Source: Pleomorphomonas sp. PLEO | GTDB lineage: Bacteria > Pseudomonadota > Alphaproteobacteria > Rhizobiales > Pleomorphomonadaceae | Assembly (NCBI RefSeq): GCF_041320595.1 | Contig: NZ_CP166625.1 | Coordinates: 4,028,001 to 4,092,000 of the forward strand | Reading direction: 5' to 3' | DNA length: 64,000 nt | Shown: in pieces, positions 54,266 through 64,000 of the stretch | How the letters are laid out: every line of letters begins with the position of its first letter | Position numbering within the stretch: the first letter of the stretch is position 1 | Program-made: the position numbers and the translations under genes | Notes under the pieces: generated by a model | Told to the model about the DNA's origin: nothing | The model's database searches: none | The model's input: only the letters and a program-made list of their open reading frames with translations

Positions 54266-54661
54266 TTAGAAGACGCGGCAGAGAACTTCACCACCGACAT
54301 TCTGCTCACGAGCGTCGTGGTCGGCCATCACACCCCGGGGGGTACTGAGGATCGACACGCCGAGGCCGTTGGCAACTCGGGGGAGGTTCTTAACCGAAGC
54401 GTAAACGCGGCGGCCCGGCTTGGAGACGCGCTCGATGGTACGGATGACACCAAGGCCATCATAGTACTTGAGCTCGATCTCGAACTCGGTACGGCCTTCG
54501 GCATCAACCTCGGCGTAACCGCGCAGGAAACCCTCAGCGACCAGGACATCAAGGACGTTCTTACGCAGCTTGGAGGCCGGCGTAGACACCTTCGACATCT
54601 TGCGCATCTGGGCATTACGAATGCGGGTGAGCATATCACCCAAAGGATCGGTCATCGGCAT
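54266..54661 (-). CDS. rpsH: 30S ribosomal protein S8
   Basis: S8 is a primary 16S rRNA binder. The 131-residue protein has [16 protein letters not shown] and the C-terminal [23 protein letters not shown]. The first ATG (54661) has AAGGAG nine bases away; ATG 54655 is two codons on. In E. coli S8 represses its own operon; no such site can be confirmed here. Confidence 0.97.
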   Translation of the reverse strand: MPMTDPLGDMLTRIRNAQMRKMSKVSTPASKLRKNVLDVLVAEGFLRGYAEVDAEGRTEFEIELKYYDGLGVIRTIERVSKPGRRVYASVKNLPRVANGLGVSILSTPRGVMADHDAREQNVGGEVLCRVF

Positions 54662-54674
54662 GGGACCGCTCTCC

Positions 54675-54980
54675 TTACCAGCTCGACTTCACAAGGCCCG
54701 GGATGAGACCGAGCGACCCCAGCTCACGCAGGGCGATACGGCTCATCTTGAGCTTGCGATAATAGGACCGCGGACGGCCGGTGACTTCGCAGCGGTTGCG
54801 GACACGCACCGGCGACGAGTTGCGCGGAAGCTCGGCGAGCTTCAGGCGAGCAGCGAACTGCTCCTCGATCGACAGCGACTTGTCACCCGCGACAGCCTTG
54901 AGGGCCTCACGCTTGGCGGAGAACTGCTTCACCAGCTTCTGGCGATGCTTGTTCTTCTCGATGGCGCTCTTCTTAGCCAT
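54675..54980 (-). CDS. rpsN: 30S ribosomal protein S14
   Basis: This 101-residue long form of S14 ends with [22 protein letters not shown]. The zinc CxxC pairs of the short form are absent, so this is the zinc-independent type. It sits between rplE and rpsH. Confidence 0.97.
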   Translation of the reverse strand: MAKKSAIEKNKHRQKLVKQFSAKREALKAVAGDKSLSIEEQFAARLKLAELPRNSSPVRVRNRCEVTGRPRSYYRKLKMSRIALRELGSLGLIPGLVKSSW

Positions 54981-55000
54981 TTAAATCCGAACCCTTCTCG

Positions 55001-55558
55001 TCACTGCCGGAACGGGAAATTGAAGGCCTTGAGAAGCGCGCGCGCCTCGTCATCAGTCTTCGCCGTGGTGCAGACGATGATGTCCATACCCCAGACCTGA
55101 TCGACCTTGTCGTACTCGATCTCGGGGAAAACGATGTGCTCCTTGATGCCCATGGCAAAGTTGCCACGGCCGTCAAAGGACTTCGGGTTCAGACCACGGA
55201 AGTCACGCACACGCGGCAAGGCGATGGTGATGAGGCGGTCGAGGAACTCGTACATGCGCTGACGGCGAAGCGTCACCTTGGCACCGATATTCATTCCTTC
55301 GCGCAGCTTGAACGTGGCGATGGAATTACGAGCCTTGGTGATCACCGGCTTCTGGCCGGCAATGAGGGTCAGATCGCCGACGGCCGAATTGATCTTCTTG
55401 CCGTCCGCAACCGTCTCGCCGACGCCCATGTTCAGGACGATCTTTTCGACGACGGGCACTTCCATCGTGTTCTTGTAACCGAACTGTTCGATGAGAGCCG
55501 CGCGGATGGTCTCGTCGTAGGTGCGCTTGAGGCGCGGAATGTAAACCGCATCAGCCAT
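55001..55558 (-). CDS. rplE: 50S ribosomal protein L5
   Basis: L5 binds 5S rRNA in the central protuberance. The 185-residue protein has [34 protein letters not shown], and [19 protein letters not shown]. It overlaps rplX by eight bases. Confidence 0.98.
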   Translation of the reverse strand: MADAVYIPRLKRTYDETIRAALIEQFGYKNTMEVPVVEKIVLNMGVGETVADGKKINSAVGDLTLIAGQKPVITKARNSIATFKLREGMNIGAKVTLRRQRMYEFLDRLITIALPRVRDFRGLNPKSFDGRGNFAMGIKEHIVFPEIEYDKVDQVWGMDIIVCTTAKTDDEARALLKAFNFPFRQ

Positions 55559-55868
55559 CGATCACATCTCCAGAACGCTTGGCGAAGCGGACCTTGCGAC
55601 CGTCGTCGAGCAGTTTGAAACCAACGCGGGTCGGCTTGCCGTCCTTGGGATCGGCAACAGCGAGGTTCGAAAGGTCGAGCGCCGCTTCCTTCGCGACGAT
55701 GCCACCCTCGGACTTGGCCGACTGCTTCTGATGATGACGAACGATGTTGACGCCACGGACTAAAGCGCGATTCTCGGTCGGACGGACTTCAATGACCTCA
55801 CCGGTCTTGCCCTTGTCCTTGCCTGTGAGAACCACAACCTTGTCGCCCTTCTTGATCTTGGCGGCCAT
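55551..55868 (-). CDS. rplX: 50S ribosomal protein L24
   Basis: L24 starts 50S assembly. The 105-residue protein has the KOW motif [20 protein letters not shown] at its N-terminus and [11 protein letters not shown] further on. Confidence 0.97.
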   Translation of the reverse strand: MAAKIKKGDKVVVLTGKDKGKTGEVIEVRPTENRALVRGVNIVRHHQKQSAKSEGGIVAKEAALDLSNLAVADPKDGKPTRVGFKLLDDGRKVRFAKRSGDVIDG

Positions 55869-55870
55869 GG

Positions 55871-56239
55871 TTACAGAACCTCCGGGGCGAGCGAGATGAT
55901 CTTCATGTGGTTCTTGGCGCGAAGTTCGCGCGGAACCGGTCCGAAGATACGAGTCCCGATCGGCTCTTTCTGGTTATTGATGAGAACGGCGGCATTCTTG
56001 TCGAAACGAATGACCGAACCGTCCGTGCGCCGGATGTCCTTGGCCGTGCGGACCACGACCGCCTTCATCACGTCGCCCTTCTTCACGCGACCACGAGGGA
56101 TGGCTTCCTTGATGGAGACGACAATGATGTCGCCCACCGAGGCGTACCGCCGCTTCGCGCCGCCGAGCACTTTGATGCACATAACACGACGTGCGCCGGA
56201 ATTATCCGCCACGTCGAGGTTGGTTTGCATCTGAATCAT
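55871..56239 (-). CDS. rplN: 50S ribosomal protein L14
   Basis: L14 forms an inter-subunit bridge. The 122-residue protein starts [21 protein letters not shown], has [20 protein letters not shown], and ends [12 protein letters not shown]-like text. It is preceded by an abnormally long gap to rpsQ. Confidence 0.98.
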   Translation of the reverse strand: MIQMQTNLDVADNSGARRVMCIKVLGGAKRRYASVGDIIVVSIKEAIPRGRVKKGDVMKAVVVRTAKDIRRTDGSVIRFDKNAAVLINNQKEPIGTRIFGPVPRELRAKNHMKIISLAPEVL

Positions 56240-56687
56240 GACTTGGCCGCCTTATCTTGATGCATGCGCCCACCGGCGCCGGAAGACGCAGATGGACAGC
56301 GACTTTGTTTTGGAACTCGGAAAATAGGGGTACGGCGTGCCGGACCCTCATTTTCGAGTTCATCCCAGTCCCTGGCCGTATCCGCAGCCTGGGAGGCCTA
56401 GCTCCTACCCCACCGCCTCTTAGGGCGACAGGAAAACGAAGCTAGATGTCTCGTTTTCGCCGTCAGGTCGTGGCGCCCTCAGGCTACCCGACTAAACAAT
56501 CCGAAACGGAACGGCATAGACTGCCATTCCGTTCTGAAACTAGCGTCTGCCGCATAAGCTTCTCCGAGTCGGAAGTCAATGACCCGGGGATGCTATTTAG
56601 AGACAATCGCCCAAAAGCGCCCGTCTCTGGCAGCTTTCCACCTCGCACGACACCACGGTCGGTGCCGGAGGCAGCTATCTCACCCGC
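56240..56687. other. Abnormal 448-base gap between rpsQ and rplN
   Basis: These genes are normally within tens of bases. The gap has no gene with ribosome site and family resemblance, and its base texture differs from the coding neighbours. It holds three inverted repeats: GAAAACGA/TCGTTTTC (56432-56458); AACGGAACGGCA with TGCCATTCCGTT (56505-56533, 11 of 12 matches, five-base loop); and AGAGAC/GTCTCT (56599-56628). It could be an inserted remnant, an internal promoter, or an RNA element. Confidence 0.6.
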
Positions 56688-56930
56688 TCAGCTTGCGCTT
56701 GCGGTGGAGAGCACAACCCAGCGCTTGGTCTTGGAAATGGGCTTGCTTTCCTCGATGGAAACCACGTCCCCGACCTTGTACTGGTTCGTCTCGTCATGCG
56801 CCTGGTAGTTTTTCGTCCGGCGCACGGTCTTCTTGAGCACCGGATGGGTGAAGCGACGCTCCACCTTAACTACGACCGTCTTGTCGGTCTTGTCGCTGAC
56901 GACGACGCCTTGCAGGATGCGCTTCGGCAA
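56688..56930 (-). CDS. rpsQ: 30S ribosomal protein S17
   Basis: S17 binds 16S rRNA helix 11. The 80-residue protein has [20 protein letters not shown] and [19 protein letters not shown]. It follows rpmC by 11 bases. Confidence 0.97.
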   Translation of the reverse strand: MPKRILQGVVVSDKTDKTVVVKVERRFTHPVLKKTVRRTKNYQAHDETNQYKVGDVVSIEESKPISKTKRWVVLSTASAS

Positions 56931-56941
56931 CTCGTCTCTCC

Positions 56942-57142
56942 TTAAGCGTTCGCAATCGCGCGCTTATCGCGCAGAACCGTCTGGATGCGGGCGATGTCGC
57001 GACGCACGACCCGCACGCGGGACGTATTCTCGAGCTGGCCCGTAGCCTTCTGGAAGCGCAGGTTGAACTGCTCTTTCTTCAGCTTGGCCATCTCGTCCTC
57101 GAGCTGGTCGGGCGTCATGGCCCGAACGTCGTTCGCCTTCAT
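56942..57142 (-). CDS. rpmC: 50S ribosomal protein L29
   Basis: L29 lies at the tunnel exit and helps bind trigger factor and SRP. This 66-residue helical protein has [20 protein letters not shown], and ends with [15 protein letters not shown]. Confidence 0.97.
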   Translation of the reverse strand: MKANDVRAMTPDQLEDEMAKLKKEQFNLRFQKATGQLENTSRVRVVRRDIARIQTVLRDKRAIANA

Positions 57143-57192
57143 CGTTTTCTCGTCCTAACAGTAGGGCCGGTCTTCCGATCGGCACCCGCTTG

Positions 57193-57215
57193 CCGGAAGG
57201 TTATCGACCTTCCGG
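57193..57215. repeat. Hairpin between rplP and rpmC
   Basis: CCGGAAGGT and ACCTTCCGG form a perfect nine-pair stem with a five-base loop, 17 bases after the rplP stop. GCGGG/CCCGC-type flanks extend it. No U-run follows. Confidence 0.6.
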
Positions 57216-57231
57216 GCGGGCGCCCTGCGGA

Positions 57232-57645
57232 TCACTCGGCAATGCGCTGAATGAAGCGCGTCTTGATCGGAAGTTTGGCCGCGCCGAGACGGAGCGCCTC
57301 GCGGGCAACCTCCTCGGGCACGCCGTCGAGCTCGAACATGATCCGGCCGGGCTTGATGCGGACGCACCAGAACTCCGGTGAACCCTTGCCCTTACCCATA
57401 CGGACTTCGGTCGGCTTAGCGGTGACCGGAACGTCCGGGAACACGCGGATCCAGACTCGGCCAATACGCTTCATCTGGCGGGTGATCGCGCGGCGAGCCG
57501 CCTCGATCTGCCGCGCGGTGACGCGCTCGGGCTCCATGGCCTTGAGGCCAAAAGCGCCGAAGTTCAGGTCGGTACCGCCCTTGGACACGCCATGGATGCG
57601 GCCCTTGAACTGCTTACGGAATTTGGTGCGCTTCGGTTGAAGCAT
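57232..57645 (-). CDS. rplP: 50S ribosomal protein L16
   Basis: L16 helps position tRNA at the A and P sites. The 137-residue protein starts [19 protein letters not shown], has [19 protein letters not shown], and [20 protein letters not shown]. Confidence 0.98.
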   Translation of the reverse strand: MLQPKRTKFRKQFKGRIHGVSKGGTDLNFGAFGLKAMEPERVTARQIEAARRAITRQMKRIGRVWIRVFPDVPVTAKPTEVRMGKGKGSPEFWCVRIKPGRIMFELDGVPEEVAREALRLGAAKLPIKTRFIQRIAE

Positions 57646-57667
57646 CGTCCTTCTCCCAAAACTCTAG

Positions 57668-58450
57668 TTAACGCGCACCATCGCCGTCGCGTTCGCGACC
57701 ACGGCCACGGCCACGACCTTCACGGTCGCCACGGGGATTGTCACGCTCACGACGGCGGTCGCCGCCAGAACGTTCACCTTCGTTACCCTCAAGCGCGCGA
57801 CGCTCGGAAGCGAGCGGGTCGTGCTCCAGGATCTCGCCCTTGAACACCCAGACCTTCAGGCCGTTGGTGCCGTAAGCGGTGTGGGCGGTGGCGATGCCGT
57901 AATCGATGTCGGCACGAAGCGTATGCAGGGGCACGCGGCCCTCGCGATACCACTCCAGACGAGCGATTTCGGCGCCGCCGAGACGGCCACCGGCGTTGAT
58001 GCGGATGCCTTCGGCACCGAGACGCATCGCCGACTGCACCGAACGCTTCATCGCACGGCGGAAAGCCACACGACGCTCGAGCTGCTGGGCGATCGACGCG
58101 GCGATCAGTGTCGCGTCGGTCTCGGGCTTGCGCACCTCGACGATATTGAGATGCACTTCCGAGGAAGTGAACTTGGCGATCAGCTTGCGCAGTTTCTCGA
58201 TGTCAGCACCCTTCTTGCCGATCACCACGCCCGGACGAGCCGAGTGGATGGTGACGCGGCACTTCTTGTGCGGACGCTCGATGACAACCTTGGATACCGC
58301 AGCCGTCTTCAGTTCCTCGAAGAGGAATTTGCGGATGGCGAGATCCTCGTGCAGCAGCGCGCCGTACTCGGCCTTACTCGCGAACCAACGCGAGTCCCAG
58401 GTCCGGTTGATGCCGAGACGCAGACCGATCGGATTAACTTTGTGGCCCAT
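57668..58450 (-). CDS. rpsC: 30S ribosomal protein S3 with charged C-terminal tail
   Basis: S3 is part of the mRNA entry helicase. The first ~215 residues are canonical ([22 protein letters not shown] domain [16 protein letters not shown]). The final ~40 residues form an Arg/Gly/Glu/Asp-rich tail ([20 protein letters not shown] and [12 protein letters not shown]) longer than the 233-residue E. coli protein. It overlaps rplV by one base. Confidence 0.98.
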   Translation of the reverse strand: MGHKVNPIGLRLGINRTWDSRWFASKAEYGALLHEDLAIRKFLFEELKTAAVSKVVIERPHKKCRVTIHSARPGVVIGKKGADIEKLRKLIAKFTSSEVHLNIVEVRKPETDATLIAASIAQQLERRVAFRRAMKRSVQSAMRLGAEGIRINAGGRLGGAEIARLEWYREGRVPLHTLRADIDYGIATAHTAYGTNGLKVWVFKGEILEHDPLASERRALEGNEGERSGGDRRRERDNPRGDREGRGRGRGRERDGDGAR

Positions 58451-58830
58451 CAGGCGGTCTCCTCGACTTCGCGAACCACAATCGTGAGGTTCGCAAACGG
58501 CTTCTGGATCTGACCGACACGACCACGAGCTCGCGGCGAGAAGCGCTTCATGACGAGGCCCTTGCTCACGAAAGCTTCCTTGACGACGAGAGCATCGACG
58601 TCCAGGTCGTGGTTATTCTCGGCATTGGCGATCGCCGACTCCAGCGTCTTCTTCACGTCGTCAGCAATACGCTTGCGCGAGAAGGTGAGATCGGCCAGCG
58701 CCGTGTTGACCTTCTTGCCGCGGATGAGAGCCGCGACAAGATTGAGCTTCTGCGGCGAGACGCGAAGGTTGCGGGTCACCGCCTGCGCCTCAGTGTCGGC
58801 GAGCGTGCGTTCACGCTTCGGCTTGCCCAT
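58450..58830 (-). CDS. rplV: 50S ribosomal protein L22
   Basis: L22 lines the exit tunnel with its beta hairpin. The 126-residue protein has [19 protein letters not shown], and [21 protein letters not shown], the hairpin region where macrolide-resistance changes occur in other bacteria. Confidence 0.98.
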   Translation of the reverse strand: MGKPKRERTLADTEAQAVTRNLRVSPQKLNLVAALIRGKKVNTALADLTFSRKRIADDVKKTLESAIANAENNHDLDVDALVVKEAFVSKGLVMKRFSPRARGRVGQIQKPFANLTIVVREVEETA

Positions 58831-58833
58831 GGG

Positions 58834-59112
58834 TTACTTCCTCTTCGCCTTCTTATCCGAGCCATGGCCATAGTAGGTGCGGGTCGGCGCGAACTCGCCG
58901 AACTTGTGACCCACCATGTCCTCGTTCACGGACACCGGAATGTGCTTCAGGCCGTTGTAAACGCCGAACGTAAGTCCGACGAAATTCGGCAGGATCGTGG
59001 AGCGACGGCTCCAGATCTTGATGACTTCATTGCGGCCACTCGCGCGACTGACTTCCGCCTTCTTGAGGAGGTAGCCGTCGACGAACGGGCCTTTCCAAAC
59101 CGAACGAGTCAC
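58834..59112 (-). CDS. rpsS: 30S ribosomal protein S19
   Basis: S19 lies in the 30S head. The 92-residue protein has [40 protein letters not shown] and [18 protein letters not shown]. Confidence 0.98.
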   Translation of the reverse strand: MTRSVWKGPFVDGYLLKKAEVSRASGRNEVIKIWSRRSTILPNFVGLTFGVYNGLKHIPVSVNEDMVGHKFGEFAPTRTYYGHGSDKKAKRK

Positions 59113-59127
59113 GGTCGTTCCTCTCTC

Positions 59128-59967
59128 TTACTGCGACTTCTTGCGCGCATGGCGGCTACGGACGATGAACTTGTCCGTGGACTTGTTCGATCTCGTCTTC
59201 TTGCCCTTGGTCGGCTTGCCCCATGGGGTAACCGGATGACGGCCACCCGAGGTGCGGCCTTCGCCGCCGCCGTGCGGATGGTCGATCGGGTTCATCGTCA
59301 CGCCGCGGTTGACCGGGCGCTTGCCCAGCCAGCGATTGCGGCCAGCCTTACCGATCGACACGTTGGAGTGGTCGGGGTTCGACACAGCGCCGATGGTGGC
59401 AAAGCAAGTGCCGAGCACCTTGCGCTGTTCGCCAGAGTTGAGGCGCACAACGGTGTAGCCTTGGTCGCGACCGACGATCTGGGCGTAGGAGCCAGCCGAG
59501 CGGGCAACCTGACCGCCCTTACCGGGCTTCAGCTCGACATTGTGGACGAGCGTGCCGACCGGAATGGCCGACAGCTGCATCGCATTGCCGGGCTTCACGT
59601 CGGCGGCGGGCGCGGCGACGACGTTGTCGCCAACGGCCAGACGCTGCGGGGCCAGGATGTAGCTCAGCTCGCCGTCCTCATACTTGATGAGGGCGATGAA
59701 GCCGGTGCGGTTGGGATCGTACTCCAGACGCTCAACCACGGCATTCATGCCGAGCTTGCGACGCTTGAAATCGATGAGACGATAAGAGCGCTTGTGACCA
59801 CCGCCGCGATGATAAGCGGTGATGCGGCCGTGATTGTTGCGACCGCCGGTCTTGCTAAGACCCTCGGTCAACGCCTTCACTGGCGCGCCCTTATGAAGCT
59901 CGGAGCGATCGACGAGGACCAGCTGGCGCTGGCCCGGGGTCGTCGGCTTGTAATATTTGAGTGCCAT
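59128..59967 (-). CDS. rplB: 50S ribosomal protein L2
   Basis: L2 is needed for subunit association and peptidyl transfer. The 279-residue protein has [25 protein letters not shown]-like [19 protein letters not shown], and the conserved [20 protein letters not shown], including the functionally important histidine. Confidence 0.98.
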   Translation of the reverse strand: MALKYYKPTTPGQRQLVLVDRSELHKGAPVKALTEGLSKTGGRNNHGRITAYHRGGGHKRSYRLIDFKRRKLGMNAVVERLEYDPNRTGFIALIKYEDGELSYILAPQRLAVGDNVVAAPAADVKPGNAMQLSAIPVGTLVHNVELKPGKGGQVARSAGSYAQIVGRDQGYTVVRLNSGEQRKVLGTCFATIGAVSNPDHSNVSIGKAGRNRWLGKRPVNRGVTMNPIDHPHGGGEGRTSGGRHPVTPWGKPTKGKKTRSNKSTDKFIVRSRHARKKSQ

Positions 59968-59986
59968 AATCGTCCTGCCGCTCGGA

Positions 59987-60280
59987 TCAGAGGCCCGTCG
60001 TGATGTCGATCGAATGGCCCTCTTCGAGGGTCACGATCGCTTTCTTCACGTCGGACTGGGTACCGATGATGCCCCGGAAGCGCTTCGTCTTGCCCTTACG
60101 CACGAGCGTGTTGACGCTCTTGACCTTAACCGAGAACAGCTGCTCGACGGCGGCTTTGATCTCGGGCTTGGTCGCGGTCTTGGCAACGTTGAAGACCACC
60201 TTGTTGTTCTCAGCCTGAATGGTCGCCTTTTCAGTGACCACCGGCATGCGAATGATGTCGTAGTGCTTCAGATTGGTCAT
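59987..60280 (-). CDS. rplW: 50S ribosomal protein L23
   Basis: L23 docks trigger factor and SRP at the tunnel exit. The 97-residue protein has [18 protein letters not shown] and [15 protein letters not shown]. It overlaps rplD by four bases. Confidence 0.98.
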   Translation of the reverse strand: MTNLKHYDIIRMPVVTEKATIQAENNKVVFNVAKTATKPEIKAAVEQLFSVKVKSVNTLVRKGKTKRFRGIIGTQSDVKKAIVTLEEGHSIDITTGL

Positions 60281-60897
60281 TTGAACCGCTCCTCAAGCGC
60301 CGACACGGCCGCCTTGGTGAGAACCAACGTGTCACGACGCAGAATGTCGTAGACGTTGATGCCCTGTACGGGCAGCACGTCGATCTGCGGAATGGCACGG
60401 GCCGCCAGGCGAAACTGATCCTGCGGATTGGCTCCGTCGATGATCAGCGCGTTGGTGAGACCGAGCGCGGCGAGCTTCGTCTTCAGGACCTTCGTCTTGG
60501 ACTCGGCGGCGATCGCCTCGTCCAGCACGAATATGTTGGCACCCTTGGCCTTGGCCGACAGGGCAAGCTTCAGGCCGAGGGCCCGAACCTTCTTGGGCAG
60601 ATCGTGCGCATGGCTGCGAACCACGGGACCGAAAGCCTTGCCACCACCACGAAACTGCGGAGCGGCTTTGTTGCCGTGACGGGCGCCACCGGTGCCCTTC
60701 TGACGGTACATCTTCTTGCCGGTCTTGGTGATCTCTGTACGAGTCAGAGTCTTGTGCGTTCCGGCCTGGCGCTTGGCGAGCTGCCAGCGCACGACGCGCT
60801 GCAGGATGTCGGCACGCGGATCGAGACCAAAGATCTCGTCCGAAAGCGCGACCGTCCCGGCAACAGCGCCATCGAGGGTCTTGACTTCGAGTTCCAT
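60277..60897 (-). CDS. rplD: 50S ribosomal protein L4
   Basis: L4 lines the exit tunnel. The 206-residue protein has [12 protein letters not shown]-like [20 protein letters not shown] (tunnel loop) and [22 protein letters not shown] 60897 overlaps the rplC stop as TGATG. In E. coli L4 represses the S10 operon through its leader. Confidence 0.98.
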   Translation of the reverse strand: MELEVKTLDGAVAGTVALSDEIFGLDPRADILQRVVRWQLAKRQAGTHKTLTRTEITKTGKKMYRQKGTGGARHGNKAAPQFRGGGKAFGPVVRSHAHDLPKKVRALGLKLALSAKAKGANIFVLDEAIAAESKTKVLKTKLAALGLTNALIIDGANPQDQFRLAARAIPQIDVLPVQGINVYDILRRDTLVLTKAAVSALEERFK

Positions 60898-61604
60898 CAC
60901 TCACCTGCCTCCGCGGTCGCAGCGGGCGCCGCCTTGCGGAACTTGCCCGGGGTGGGAACACCTTCCGGAAGCTTCTTCTTGACCGCGTCGCGGACGAGGA
61001 TCCAGCCGCCCTTGGCGCCAGGAACCGCGCCTTCGACCAGGATCAAACCGCGATCGGCGTCGGTGCGCACGATCTTCAGGTTCAACGTGGTCACGCGCTC
61101 ATCGCCCATGTGGCCAGGCATCTTCTTGTTCTTGAAGACCTTGCCCGGATCCTGACGCTGACCGGTCGAACCCAGCGAGCGGTGCGAGACCGAGTTACCG
61201 TGGGTGGCGCGACCGCCGTGGAAGTTCCAGCGCTTCATGGCGCCGGCGAAACCCTTACCAATCGAGGTACCGGTAACGTCGACGAACTGCCCAGCAACGA
61301 AGTGATCGGCCGTTAGTTCGGCACCCACCTCGATGAGGTTCTCGGGAGAAACCCGGAACTCGGCAACTTCACGCTTCGGCTCGACCTGCGCCACGGCAAA
61401 GTGGCCGCGCATCGCCTTCGAGACATTCTTAACCTTGACAGTACCGGCTCCCAACTGGATCGCGGTATAGCCATTCTTTTCTTCGGTACGGTGAGCAACT
61501 ACCTGGCAGTTCTCAAGCTTGAGAACCGTCACGGGAACATGCTCGCCTGCGTCGTTGTAGACGCGGGTCATGCCGACCTTCTGTGCAATGACACCTGAGC
61601 GCAT
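60897..61604 (-). CDS. rplC: 50S ribosomal protein L3
   Basis: L3 starts 50S assembly near the peptidyl-transferase centre. The ~235-residue protein begins [20 protein letters not shown], and has [21 protein letters not shown] and [20 protein letters not shown]. An in-frame ATG at 61619 is unlikely. The C-terminus is Ala-rich. Confidence 0.98.
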   Translation of the reverse strand: MRSGVIAQKVGMTRVYNDAGEHVPVTVLKLENCQVVAHRTEEKNGYTAIQLGAGTVKVKNVSKAMRGHFAVAQVEPKREVAEFRVSPENLIEVGAELTADHFVAGQFVDVTGTSIGKGFAGAMKRWNFHGGRATHGNSVSHRSLGSTGQRQDPGKVFKNKKMPGHMGDERVTTLNLKIVRTDADRGLILVEGAVPGAKGGWILVRDAVKKKLPEGVPTPGKFRKAAPAATAEAGE

Positions 61605-61633
61605 AGCGTTCTCTCTCAACCCGGCTCTTGTTC

Positions 61634-61942
61634 TCAGAGCTTGATCTCGACGTCCACGCCGGCCGCGAGGTCGAGCTTCATCAGCGCGTCCACGGTCTGC
61701 GGGGTCGGATCGATGATGTCCAGGAGGCGCTTGTGGGTGCGCATCTCGAACTGTTCGCGGCTCTTCTTATCGATATGGGGCGAGCGGTTGACCGTGAACT
61801 TCTCGATACGAGTCGGAAGCGGAACCGGGCCCCGGACCTGTGCGCCCGTGCGCTTGGCCGTGTTGACGATCTCGCGCGTCGAAGCATCGAGGATACGATG
61901 ATCGAACGCTTTGAGACGGATACGGATATTCTGACCGTTCAT
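61634..61942 (-). CDS. rpsJ: 30S ribosomal protein S10
   Basis: S10 acts in the 30S head and in NusB/NusE antitermination. The 102-residue protein has [20 protein letters not shown] and [23 protein letters not shown] 61942 gives the family length. Confidence 0.98.
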   Translation of the reverse strand: MNGQNIRIRLKAFDHRILDASTREIVNTAKRTGAQVRGPVPLPTRIEKFTVNRSPHIDKKSREQFEMRTHKRLLDIIDPTPQTVDALMKLDLAAGVDVEIKL

Positions 61943-61965
61943 TTCTTTACCTCTAGAGGGGACGT

Positions 61966-61985
61966 GGGCGGAGCGAACTCCGCCC
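61966..61985 (-). terminator. UUCG-capped hairpin between tuf and rpsJ
   Basis: Read leftward, GGGCGGAG TTCG CTCCGCCC is a perfect eight-pair stem with the very stable UUCG loop, 22 bases after the tuf stop. No U-run follows, so it may mark a processing or partial-stop point between the str and S10 units. Confidence 0.6.
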
Positions 61986-62007
61986 CGTATCACCTCGAAA
62001 CGATCAA

Positions 62008-63198
<1,191 letters not shown>

Positions 63199-63249
63199 CG
63201 GATATCTTCCTTTGTCTCGTGTAAGCGGGTGAGGTCAACGGTCCGGAAC

Positions 63250-64000
63250 TCAGGCGTACTTGGCCTGGACTTCCTGAGCGACCGCAGCCGGGACCTGCTC
63301 GTAGTGGTCGAACTGCATGGTGTAGCTGGCGCGTCCCTGGCTCATCGAACGGAGCTGGTTCACGTAACCGAACATGTTGGCGAGCGGAACGAAGGCCGTG
63401 ATGACATTGGCGTTGCCGCGCATGTCCTGGCCCTGGATCTGGCCGCGACGGGAGTTGACGTCGCCGATGACGGAACCGACGTACTCTTCCGGCGACACGA
63501 TCTCGACCTTCATGATCGGCTCCAGCAGAGCCGGCGAAGCCTTTTCCATCGCTTCACGCAGAGCGGCGCGGGAGGCGATTTCGAAGGCGATGGCCGAAGA
63601 GTCAACCTCGTGATAGCCACCGTCGATCAGCGTCACCTTGACGTCGACCACCGGGAAGCCGGCGATCGGACCAGAGGTCATCACCGAGTTCAAGCCCTTC
63701 TCGACGCCGGGGATGTATTCCTTGGGAACCACACCGCCGATGATCTTGTTCTCGAATACGAAGCCTGTACCGACTTCGCCCGGTTCGACGACAAAACTCA
63801 CCTTGGCAAACTGACCAGTACCACCGGTCTGCTTCTTGTGGGTGTAGTCGATCTCGGTCTTCTTGCGGATGGTCTCGCGATAGGCAACCTGCGGGGCGCC
63901 GACGTTCACCTTGATGTTGTGCGGAGCACGACGGAGAATGTCGATCTTGATGTCGAGGTGAAGCTCGCCCATGCCCTTGATGATCGTCTGGCCCGACTCC
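63250..64000 (-). CDS. fusA: Elongation factor G, 3' part
   Basis: The gene runs off the right edge; only the C-terminal ~250 residues are present. The visible frame reads [16 protein letters not shown] (domain III/IV), domain IV with [18 protein letters not shown], and domain V with [21 protein letters not shown] and [21 protein letters not shown] drives translocation on the ribosome. The GTPase domain lies outside the window. Confidence 0.97.
   Translation of the reverse strand, partial: ESGQTIIKGMGELHLDIKIDILRRAPHNIKVNVGAPQVAYRETIRKKTEIDYTHKKQTGGTGQFAKVSFVVEPGEVGTGFVFENKIIGGVVPKEYIPGVEKGLNSVMTSGPIAGFPVVDVKVTLIDGGYHEVDSSAIAFEIASRAALREAMEKASPALLEPIMKVEIVSPEEYVGSVIGDVNSRRGQIQGQDMRGNANVITAFVPLANMFGYVNQLRSMSQGRASYTMQFDHYEQVPAAVAQEVQAKYA

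Noticed and set aside
56257-56836. Short open frames in the rpsQ-rplN gap as small genes
   Set aside because: None has a ribosome site or recognisable sequence, and several overlap rpsQ.

Overview
The window reads as a chromosomal segment of a high-GC alphaproteobacterium, most likely of the order Hyphomicrobiales (Rhizobiales). Supporting this are the hisF-hisE-coaA linkage, the str/S10/spc/alpha ribosomal gene order, two soluble or Cache-type chemoreceptors, and the overall protein character. A relative of Pleomorphomonas is a guess only. No insertion sequence, prophage, plasmid origin or CRISPR array is visible.

Layout, left to right. (1) 1-4493: the 3' end of an SDR-type oxidoreductase, a soluble PAS-PAS chemoreceptor, then hisF-hisE-coaA. 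(2) 4526-13735: an amino-sugar or cell-wall-sugar locus. nagA, a GntR/UTRA regulator and a BadF-type GlcNAc kinase run leftward. They diverge from murQ, a sugar ABC transporter (binding protein, two permeases, ATPase) and a Gfo/Idh/MocA dehydrogenase. (3) 13879-20699: an AraC/GyrI-like regulator, glutathione reductase, a DUF2059 secreted protein, phosphoglycolate phosphatase and a large dCache chemoreceptor. (4) 20969-25348: molybdenum cofactor genes (moeB/thiF-like, moeA, moaC, moaA) with an inserted HAD phosphatase. (5) 25454-41759: the most interesting block. A Mop-type molybdenum aldehyde oxidoreductase with XdhC is followed by a tight seven-gene accessory operon: Fe-S/flavin oxidoreductase, zinc-ribbon protein, methyltransferase, C-GCAxxG-C-C protein, nucleotidyltransferase-HD protein, radical SAM enzyme and acyl-CoA ligase. 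The block ends in an unusual regulator that joins an AcoR-type GAF sensor half to a Crp/Fnr output half. An ArsM-like methyltransferase, a flavodiiron protein and a MoaD-like protein lie just upstream. (6) 41941-46630: tRNA-Val(CAC) beside a decayed tRNA half, a TerB-like protein, a small DUF2798 protein, RarA and a DegP/DegQ protease. (7) 46705-64000: a leftward ribosomal supercluster from rplQ-rpoA back through the alpha, spc and S10 operons to tuf and the 3' end of fusA.

How the parts may work together. The Moco genes in block 4 can supply the molybdopterin enzyme in block 5, whose MoaD-like protein and XdhC are further maturation factors. The GAF-Crp hybrid lies directly downstream of the accessory operon on the same strand and is the obvious candidate regulator. 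My working hypothesis is that the cell senses an aldehyde or related small molecule, oxidises it with the Mop enzyme, passes electrons through the multi-cluster oxidoreductase, and possibly activates the acid product with the CoA ligase. The sequence does not fix the substrate. Several strong dyads and hairpins around this block, and an unusual 448-base gap inside the spc region, are listed as findings.
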